DNA of 12,331 nt from positions 1 through 12,331 of the forward strand of contig WJKQ01000018.1 of assembly GCA_014728975.1 (NCBI GenBank), given 5' to 3'. Positions 8,089 to 12,331 of the stretch are shown here, one piece after another. The notes beneath the pieces are model-generated. The model ran no database searches. It was not told the origin of the DNA and worked only from the letters and a program-made list of their open reading frames with translations. Made by a program: the position numbers and the translations under genes. Source of the stretch: Candidatus Peregrinibacteria bacterium. Its GTDB lineage: Bacteria; Patescibacteriota; Gracilibacteria; UBA1369; LOWO2-01-FULL-3. Position 1 is the first letter of the stretch; each line of letters opens with the position of its first letter.

Positions 8089-9033
8089 TTATGATGCTAA
8101 TGCTCCAATGTTTTCCAATCTACTGGAAAGCACCGTGCTGACCAACGCGAAAGCTCCGTATATTATTAAAATTCCAACTACTGTTGCGATTATTAATCTT
8201 TTTGCTTTATTCATTTTTTCTTCATCTCCTCCCGCTGTCGCATATATAACTGCTCCTCCAATCAACACCAGGACCGCTATGGGGGCGATGATGCTGATCA
8301 ATAGATTTGTAATTCCGGCTATCTGTTCCACCCCCTCTTTTGCATCAACTCCAGGATCAACGCCTGTGATTCCGGAATATACGTTTTTATCGACTTTATA
8401 TAATACTCTGTTAATAAATATTTCCCCCACAAAAATCAGCAACAATCCACCGCCGCTGAATAAAACTCTTTTTCTTGCTTTTGAAACTTCTTCTTCATTT
8501 CCTCCCGCAGTTATAAATTTGATACCCGAAATCACCAGCATTAAAATAGCTAGAGTTCCTATTACGTATTTTATGAAAGTCATTAAAATTTCCACCTGTT
8601 TGTCGAATAGATGCACTCTTTCCAAAATTTCCTGGGGGCTTCCAAGTAAAGTTCCCGATTCCATTCCAAAAATTCTTCCGATATCCTGAGACATACTTAT
8701 CAGCACAAAAGCAATTACCGCGTAAATTAATCCTCTTTTTGCTTTTGTTATTGCTTCTTCATCTCCTTGTGCTATTACCAGCCGAAATCCCAGTATAGTT
8801 ATAAATAAAATACCTACCGCTACAACTATAGCTTTTACATAAGTTAATCCGCCAAGAACCAGTTTTTTTACTATGGTCTGACCTTCTGCGGAAGGCGGTG
8901 TCGGAATATCAGCTTTTTCATACACTTCGGGAGAGATCGGTAAAAATTGCGCAAAAGCACATATATTTGTGAATAAAGCGATCAGTCCCATCACCAACAA
9001 AAACTCAAATACGACCCATAAAATCTTTTTCAT
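8089..9033 (-). CDS. Membrane protein with three tandem VirB2/TrbC-like pilin modules (first paralogue, operon head)
   Basis: A 314-residue protein. Residues 1-28 are a signal peptide (MKKILWVV, hydrophobic core, AFA|QF). A short proline-containing exported linker precedes three helix-loop-helix modules: helices 62-86 and 101-118 around IAQGDEEAITKAKR; helices 150-172 and 190-208 around ITAGGNEEEVSKARKR; helices 241-265 and 280-301 around ATAGGDEEKMNKAKR. The positively charged loops predict a cytoplasmic side. Modules 1 and 2 have an acidic residue then an arginine in the second helix (D117/R120, E204/R209); module 3 has GAFALVST there, as in the third module of the neighbour and the single module of the giant protein. 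The only cysteine (C25) is in the signal peptide without a good lipobox. It is the first gene after the promoter at 9066-9094. The start follows an A-rich leader with no Shine-Dalgarno sequence. Homology to the adjacent gene is visible throughout; the biochemical role is not known. Confidence 0.92.
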   Translation of the reverse strand: MKKILWVVFEFLLVMGLIALFTNICAFAQFLPISPEVYEKADIPTPPSAEGQTIVKKLVLGGLTYVKAIVVAVGILFITILGFRLVIAQGDEEAITKAKRGLIYAVIAFVLISMSQDIGRIFGMESGTLLGSPQEILERVHLFDKQVEILMTFIKYVIGTLAILMLVISGIKFITAGGNEEEVSKARKRVLFSGGGLLLIFVGEIFINRVLYKVDKNVYSGITGVDPGVDAKEGVEQIAGITNLLISIIAPIAVLVLIGGAVIYATAGGDEEKMNKAKRLIIATVVGILIIYGAFALVSTVLSSRLENIGALAS

Positions 9034-9065
9034 TTTTTTTGTTTTTTTCTTTTTTTTATATGTAT

Positions 9066-9094
9066 ATTTTACCAGATTTTAGCACTTTTAGCAA
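9066..9094 (-). promoter_or_regulatory. Promoter of the leftward pilin-like/PKD operon
   Basis: On the minus strand TTGCTA (9094-9089), a 17-nt spacer and TAAAAT (9071-9066), preceded by TGG (an extended -10), fit a housekeeping sigma promoter. Transcription would start near 9059, giving a leader of about 26 nt made almost wholly of A with a few G and C, ending at the ATG at 9033. The -35 region contains two direct copies of TGCTAAAA spaced 9 bp apart, which could be a binding site or chance. Confidence 0.6.
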
Positions 9095-9110
9095 TTAATA
9101 TATTTATAAC

Positions 9111-9140
9111 TTGCATTTTTCTGTTAGTGAATGATATATT
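9111..9140 (+). promoter_or_regulatory. Promoter of secE-nusG
   Basis: TTGCAT (9111-9116), an 18-nt spacer and TATATT (9135-9140), preceded by TGA (an extended -10), fit a housekeeping promoter with initiation near 9147. This is back to back with the leftward promoter. It also rules out the upstream in-frame ATG at 9131 as the secE start, because that codon would lie inside the promoter and outside the mRNA. Confidence 0.6.
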
Positions 9141-9181
9141 TCAATTTGAAAGGCCCGTGCTTTTTAAACTTACCAACAAAA

Positions 9182-9514
9182 ATGATTAAAAATTATTTAA
9201 AAAACAGCTTTGAGGAACTCACAAAGGTAACATGGCCCACTAAAAATCAAGCAGTAAAATTAACGATTATCGTTCTTATTTTTTGTATAATTACAGCTTT
9301 GTTTTTGGGGGTTGTGGACTATCTTTTTAATCAGGGATATAATTATTTACTGCGGGTAGCCGGAAGAATAGCCCCTCCATCAGAAATAATGACAGAGGAA
9401 ACCGGGGGAATTGATATTTCCAATATCGAACTGGAAGAAGAAGCCGGGGGAACTATCGACGCAGAAGGATTAGAAATTGAAGAAACCGACACAACAGATA
9501 AACCCACAGAATAA
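9182..9514 (+). CDS. secE: Preprotein translocase subunit SecE with acidic C-terminal extension
   Basis: SecE is the small clamp-like subunit of the SecYEG channel in the cytoplasmic membrane. The 110-residue product has the conserved amphipathic segment FEELTKVTWPTKNQ (10-23), followed by one membrane helix at about 27-48 ending in FLGVVDYLF, as in single-helix bacterial SecE proteins. Such proteins usually stop about 60-65 residues in. Here about 45 further residues (66-110) are very rich in Glu, Asp, Thr and Gly. The ATG at 9182 is preferred over the in-frame ATG at 9131: the extra 17 residues are unlike SecE, and the -10 box overlaps the earlier codon. No Shine-Dalgarno sequence is visible; the start is preceded by ACAAAA. 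The stop overlaps the nusG start, so the two are coupled. The secE-nusG order is the classic bacterial arrangement. Confidence 0.95.
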   Translation: MIKNYLKNSFEELTKVTWPTKNQAVKLTIIVLIFCIITALFLGVVDYLFNQGYNYLLRVAGRIAPPSEIMTEETGGIDISNIELEEEAGGTIDAEGLEIEETDTTDKPTE

Positions 9515-10059
9515 TGGCAAGACAAGTTGAAGGTACAGGCAGACACTGGTACGTTGTTCACACCTATTCCGGGTATGAGGATGCCGTACGCGAAGCTCTT
9601 TTACAGCGTATCGAATCTCTGGGGATGCAGGATATGATTTTTGATGTGGTTGTTCCAAAAGAAACTCAAATTGTTATTAAAAAAGGAGAACCCGTTACCG
9701 AAGAAAAACGTATTTTTCCGGGGTATGTTCTTGTTGACATGATAGTAAATGATGACAGCTGGTACGTAGTCAGAAACACTCCTAATGTTACCGGTTTTGT
9801 AGGCTCCGGCACTATTCCCGTTCCTGTTTCTCCGGAGGAATGGAAAGTAATAAAGAAACATATGGGACAGGCTGAGCCAAAATTTAAGATCGACTTTAAT
9901 GTCGGGGATAATGTAGTGGTTTTGGATGGTCCTTTTGCAAATTATGAAGGGATTATCAATTCCATAGATGAAGAAAAAGGAAAGGTAAAAGTGCTTATTA
10001 CAATCTTCGGCCGTGAAACTCCCGTCGAGCTTGATTTTACTCAGGTCAAGAAAAAATAA
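9514..10059 (+). CDS. nusG: Transcription termination/antitermination factor NusG
   Basis: NusG binds the RNA polymerase clamp through its NGN domain, and Rho or ribosomal S10 through its KOW domain. The 181-residue product has the NGN domain at about 10-115 (HWYVVHTYSGYED at 11-23, KRIFPGYVLVDM at 65-76, WYVVRNTPNVTGFVG at 83-97) and the KOW domain at about 127-180 (VGDNVVVLDGPFANYEG, then ending PVELDFTQVKKK). The length is normal and no insertion domain is present. The ATG overlaps the secE stop as TAATG, implying translation by reinitiation from secE; no Shine-Dalgarno sequence is needed or seen. Key RNA polymerase-binding residues cannot be judged without an alignment, but the family assignment is certain. 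Confidence 0.98.
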   Translation: MARQVEGTGRHWYVVHTYSGYEDAVREALLQRIESLGMQDMIFDVVVPKETQIVIKKGEPVTEEKRIFPGYVLVDMIVNDDSWYVVRNTPNVTGFVGSGTIPVPVSPEEWKVIKKHMGQAEPKFKIDFNVGDNVVVLDGPFANYEGIINSIDEEKGKVKVLITIFGRETPVELDFTQVKKK

Positions 10060-10095
10060 CGTATTCTTGCATTTTAGGAGTAATTCTCTTAATCT

Positions 10096-10142
10096 TATGA
10101 GGAAGTTTTGTTTGTTTCTTTTCTTGTTCCTATGAGGAAGTT
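10096..10142 (+). repeat. 12-bp direct repeat around the start of the unknown membrane protein gene
   Basis: TATGAGGAAGTT occurs at 10096-10107 and again at 10131-10142, exactly 35 bp apart. Each copy contains an ATG followed by codons for Arg-Lys-Phe. The second copy is the start of the 10132 gene and the first opens a 12-codon frame. Because 35 is not a multiple of three, the copies are in different frames. Confidence 0.8.
10097..10135 (+). CDS. Possible 12-codon upstream ORF or leader peptide
   Basis: ATG at 10097 opens MRKFCLFLFLFL and stops at TGA 10133-10135, which overlaps the downstream ATG at 10132 as ATGA. An AGGAG sits at 10076-10080, about 16 nt upstream, which is too far for ideal ribosome binding. 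The peptide starts like the main protein (MRKF). It could be a coupling leader, a duplicated and frame-shifted remnant of the start, or chance. Confidence 0.3.
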   Translation: MRKFCLFLFLFL

Positions 10143-11004
10143 CACAATTTTTACAGTAATCCTTACAATTGTCATTTTGGTTGTTGTCGCGGAACTTTTT
10201 GTGAATGATTATTTGCCCCGTATTTTCGGCAGTGCAGACGTTTCAAATCTGGAATTCAGCCTCCCTGACAGTCTGAACCTTTCAGATAATACCGAATCCA
10301 ATATGCTTGGAGCTGATATTGATTACAGTAATATTAATGAGCCTGAAAAATATGAAGAAATTACTTTAGGCGTTTCGGGAATCGATTCCGTTGATAATTC
10401 TGAAGATACAGAACCGGAAGATGCAAAAATTGAAGATTCACTGATTCTGCCTACTGATAACGATTTTCTTCCAATAAATAATGAAAAACAACAAAATCCA
10501 AATTATCCCGAAGCTGTCAGTTCCACGGGTCTGCCTGATTTTGAAGATGAAAATTTTTCATCTTTTTCCAGAAATGTTTATATTAGAGAGGATATGATAA
10601 AAAGTGCCGGATTTATTGGAGCCTACCTTGAGAAAGAGCCTCATAACGGGTTTTTATTCAAAACGATTTATATTGATGATTTAATAGATGTTGAAGTTCA
10701 AAAAACCGTAATAAGAACTGAAGATTCTTTATTTGCAAAAGTTTATACGTTTAAGATAGGACCGATGAGTTCCATTAATGAGATCTACGAGGTTTTAAAA
10801 ATGAGAGCCGCTGAAGGTCTGAATGTCGAAATAAATGAAAATAATGAATTTGGGAATAATTCCTTTTTTATGAATGACGCAAGAAGACAGGAGGTTGCTT
10901 TTTTATCGGTAAGGTTGGGTTCCCTAATTTACAGCTTTTCGTATCCCAAAGAATATCATTCACAGATTAAAAATCTTATTACACTTCTGGATCTCGAATT
11001 TTAA
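10132..11004 (+). CDS. Single-pass membrane protein of unknown function
   Basis: I do not recognise this 290-residue protein. It starts MRKFTIF and has one N-terminal hydrophobic helix at about 5-24 that could be a signal anchor, placing the rest outside the membrane. Residues 35-145 are a low-complexity linker rich in Asp, Glu, Asn, Ser and Pro. Residues 147-290 look like a compact alpha/beta domain, with strands such as FLFKTIYI, FAKVYTFKIG and RLGSLIYSFSYP and a closing helix QIKNLITLL. There are no cysteines. The ATG at 10132 is chosen over an in-frame TTG at 10108 because the TTG version only adds MFVSFLVP, has no Shine-Dalgarno sequence, and blurs the basic start of the anchor. It lies between nusG and rplK, where most bacteria have no gene, 72 nt after nusG and 86 nt before rplK. 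It may be read through from the secE promoter. A surface-anchored accessory protein is as far as I would go. Confidence 0.85.
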   Translation: MRKFTIFTVILTIVILVVVAELFVNDYLPRIFGSADVSNLEFSLPDSLNLSDNTESNMLGADIDYSNINEPEKYEEITLGVSGIDSVDNSEDTEPEDAKIEDSLILPTDNDFLPINNEKQQNPNYPEAVSSTGLPDFEDENFSSFSRNVYIREDMIKSAGFIGAYLEKEPHNGFLFKTIYIDDLIDVEVQKTVIRTEDSLFAKVYTFKIGPMSSINEIYEVLKMRAAEGLNVEINENNEFGNNSFFMNDARRQEVAFLSVRLGSLIYSFSYPKEYHSQIKNLITLLDLEF

Positions 11005-11015
11005 GTTTTCTAACA

Positions 11016-11043
11016 TTGACTTTCGCGTAAAAATACATACAAT
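11016..11043 (+). promoter_or_regulatory. Promoter of rplK-rplA
   Basis: TTGACT (11016-11021), a 16-nt spacer and TACAAT (11038-11043) form a strong sigma-70-type promoter, just after the stop of the preceding gene. Initiation near 11050 would give a leader of about 40 nt to the rplK ATG at 11091. The leader is AT-rich and has no Shine-Dalgarno sequence. Confidence 0.65.
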
Positions 11044-11058
11044 GCTTAGCGTTACGCG
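11024..11058. repeat. 7-bp inverted repeat flanking the rplK -10 box
   Basis: CGCGTAA (11024-11030) and its exact reverse complement TTACGCG (11052-11058) are separated by 21 bp. The left arm lies between the -35 and -10 boxes and the right arm just past the expected start of transcription. The right arm also sits inside a small hairpin AGCGTTACGCGCT (11048-11060). The placement is that of an operator for a dimeric regulator, but no regulator is known. Confidence 0.45.
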
Positions 11059-11090
11059 CTCAAATTAAATAAATTTATTAAATTCAAAAA

Positions 11091-11513
11091 ATGGCAAAAG
11101 AAATATTAGCATTGGTAAAGTTACAGATTCCCGCTGGTAAAGCGAATCCTGCTCCGCCGGTAGGTACAGCTCTCGGTCCCCACGGTGTAAATATTCAGGA
11201 TTTTTGCTCCCAATTTAACAATGAAACTAAAGATATGGGCGATGTTGTAGTCCCCGTTGAGATTACTATTTTTGAAGACAGAAGTTTTTCATTCATTAAA
11301 AAAAGTCCGCCAGCATCATTTCTAATAAAAAAAGCTCTAAAAATAGAGAAAGGATCCGGAATTCCACATAAAGAAAAAGTAGGAACAATCACAAGATCCC
11401 AGCTTGAAGAAATCGCAAAAACAAAAATGGAAGATCTCAGCGCAAACGATATTGATGAAGCAGTGAAAATAATCGCGGGAACTGCAAGAAGTATGGGTGT
11501 AAAAATCGAATAA
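11091..11513 (+). CDS. rplK: 50S ribosomal protein L11
   Basis: L11 binds the GTPase-associated region of 23S rRNA together with L10 and takes part in factor binding and the stringent response. At 140 residues it has normal length. The N-terminal domain shows KLQIPAGKANPAPPVGTALG (10-29), then HGVNIQDFCSQFN. The C-terminal rRNA-binding domain shows KGSGIPHKEKVGTITRSQLEEIA and ends in IIAGTARSMGVKIE. In Thermus and E. coli relatives the first motif reads PPVGPALG; here the second of the two thiostrepton-contact prolines is Thr26, while Pro22 and Pro23 remain. The ATG is preceded by a run of A with no Shine-Dalgarno sequence. It is followed 54 nt later by rplA. Confidence 0.98.
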   Translation: MAKEILALVKLQIPAGKANPAPPVGTALGPHGVNIQDFCSQFNNETKDMGDVVVPVEITIFEDRSFSFIKKSPPASFLIKKALKIEKGSGIPHKEKVGTITRSQLEEIAKTKMEDLSANDIDEAVKIIAGTARSMGVKIE

Positions 11514-11522
11514 TTATTTGTG

Positions 11523-11543
11523 GGAGGACGCTTTTTGCGCTCC
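11523..11543 (+). promoter_or_regulatory. Bulged hairpin between rplK and rplA, possible L1 autoregulatory or attenuator element
   Basis: GGAG (11523-11526), a two-base GA bulge, CGC (11529-11531), a TTTTT loop, GCG (11537-11539) and CTCC (11540-11543) fold into a seven-pair hairpin with a one-sided bulge. A short TTTT run starts two bases after it. L1 is known to repress its own operon by binding an mRNA mimic of its 23S site. A short bulged stem here could serve that, or act as a weak attenuator. The match to the real L1 motif is not checked. Confidence 0.4.
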
Positions 11544-11567
11544 GTTTTACCACTTAACGTTAAAATT

Positions 11568-12272
11568 ATGAAGAAAAAACATGGTAAAAAGTATAATGAG
11601 GCTTTAAAACTCATTGAAAAGGAATCTTACGGACTTGATGAGGCTGTTGAACTTTTAAAAAAAACTTCAATTACCAAATTCGATTCCAGTTGTGAAGTCC
11701 ATTTTAACCTTGGAATTGATCCTTCTCAGGCAGAAGAAAATATCAGAACTTCCGTCACTCTCCCCCACGGAACCGGTAAAGATATTCGGATAGTCGCATT
11801 TGTAAGTGATGACAAAATAAAAGAATCCAAAGACGCAGGTGCCATAGAAGCCGGAACTGAAGATCTGATTGAAAAAATTGAAAAAGGTTGGACTGATTTT
11901 GATGTTGCTGTAGCTGCCCCCGATCAAATGAAAGAAATCGGAAAAATTGCAAAAATTCTCGGACAAAAAAGGCTTATGCCAAGTCCCAAAGCCGGCACCA
12001 TAACCCCGGATCCAGCAAAAACCATTCAGGAATTAAAAAAAGGCAAGGTTGAAGTCCGTATTGATAAAGAAGGAAATCTACATAATGTTTTTGGAAAAAC
12101 TTCTTTTGAAAATTCAAAGATTAAAGAAAATTTTTCAGCTTTGTTTAAAGCTGTTCTTGATGCAAAACCGACAACTGTAAAAGGTACATATATAAAAACC
12201 CTTACACTTACCACGTCGATGGGGCCGGGTATCCCCGTTGATACAAAGAAAGTAATTTCTGAGACCAAATAA
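11568..12272 (+). CDS. rplA: 50S ribosomal protein L1
   Basis: L1 forms the mobile L1 stalk of the large subunit at the E site and in many bacteria represses its own mRNA. The product from ATG 11568 is 234 residues, the usual length, starting MKKKHGKKYNEA. The family signature is at 131-149 (LGQKRLMPSPKAGTITPDP). Other conserved stretches are FDSSCEVHFNLGID (38-51), VTLPHGTGK (63-71) and VKGTYIKTLTLTTSMGPGIP (204-223). A GTG at 11520 lies in frame upstream, but its 16 extra residues are not L1-like and would cover the intergenic hairpin, so the ATG is preferred. Presence of L1 excludes the CPR lineages reported to have lost it. Its TAA overlaps an ATG that opens only a three-codon frame (MKL). 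Confidence 0.98.
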   Translation: MKKKHGKKYNEALKLIEKESYGLDEAVELLKKTSITKFDSSCEVHFNLGIDPSQAEENIRTSVTLPHGTGKDIRIVAFVSDDKIKESKDAGAIEAGTEDLIEKIEKGWTDFDVAVAAPDQMKEIGKIAKILGQKRLMPSPKAGTITPDPAKTIQELKKGKVEVRIDKEGNLHNVFGKTSFENSKIKENFSALFKAVLDAKPTTVKGTYIKTLTLTTSMGPGIPVDTKKVISETK

Positions 12273-12279
12273 TGAAATT

Positions 12280-12331
12280 ATGAATGATATAAATATTCCA
12301 AACGATGAGAAAGGTGTTTCTGGTTTAATGC
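12280..12331 (+). CDS. Start of an unidentified gene after rplA (partial)
   Basis: ATG at 12280 opens a frame reading MNDINIPNDEKGVSGLM that stays open to the right edge. It lies 7 nt after the rplA stop, close enough to be co-transcribed. Only 17 codons are visible, which is not enough to name it. It does not look like the usual start of ribosomal protein L10 (rplJ), the gene that most often follows rplA. Confidence 0.45.
   Translation, partial: MNDINIPNDEKGVSGLM

Noticed and set aside
8108..8689. Plus-strand open frame of 193 codons with hydrophobic stretches
   Set aside because: It is antisense to the tri-module membrane protein; hydrophobic segments arise from the complement of a hydrophobic-rich gene.
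10067..10095. Possible promoter TTGCAT, 17 nt, TAATCT before the unknown membrane protein gene
   Set aside because: The -10 matches the consensus at only three of six positions. Read-through from the secE promoter is enough to explain expression.
11523..11548. Rho-independent terminator after rplK
   Set aside because: The stem has a bulge and the T run is only four bases starting after a G, and rplA follows at once without a promoter of its own, so full termination is unlikely.
11554..11563. Palindrome TTAACGTTAA just before rplA
   Set aside because: A single AT-rich 10-bp palindrome is expected by chance in such sequence and has no partner site.
2226..12272. Alternative genetic code with TGA read as glycine (as in Gracilibacteria)
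   Set aside because: Long genes read through with no in-frame TGA, ribosomal and NusG proteins are full length and use GGN glycine codons, and all complete genes end in TAA. The standard code fits.

Overview
The window looks like a chromosomal segment from a small-genome, AT-rich bacterium of the Candidate Phyla Radiation (Patescibacteria), perhaps close to Peregrinibacteria. This is inferred from the combination of very large PKD-repeat surface proteins, several short two-helix pilin-like membrane modules, a plain secE-nusG-rplK-rplA block, and starts without usable Shine-Dalgarno sequences. The standard code is used: no in-frame TGA is needed in any gene and all seven visible stop codons are TAA. 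This argues against the TGA-recoded Gracilibacteria/Absconditabacteria. The phylum is a guess; no rRNA or marker tree can be read here.

Two gene clusters diverge from the gap at 9034-9181, which holds back-to-back extended -10 promoters. To the left, on the minus strand, is a four-gene cluster for envelope proteins. Two adjacent paralogues (8089-9033 and 7068-8087, 1 nt apart) each have a signal peptide and three tandem copies of a VirB2/TrbC-like helix-loop-helix module. Next is a 1601-residue protein (2226-7031) with one such module anchoring about eleven extracellular PKD-type domains, the last three carrying EF-hand/TSP3-like calcium loops. Last is a three-helix membrane protein with at least five PKD domains (1-2187) that runs off the left edge. 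I infer that these proteins work together as a membrane-anchored surface structure, with the pilin-like modules in the membrane and the PKD stalks outside. No ATPase, peptidase or other machine component is visible here, so the function is open.

To the right, on the plus strand, is housekeeping: secE (translocase subunit with an unusual acidic tail), nusG (start overlapping the secE stop), an unrecognised single-helix membrane protein at 10132-11004, then rplK and rplA (ribosomal proteins L11 and L1) with their own promoter and a 7-bp inverted repeat around the -10 box. A gene that does not begin like rplJ starts after rplA and leaves the window. No gap exceeds 300 bases, and I saw no tRNA, rRNA, CRISPR array, insertion sequence or origin.
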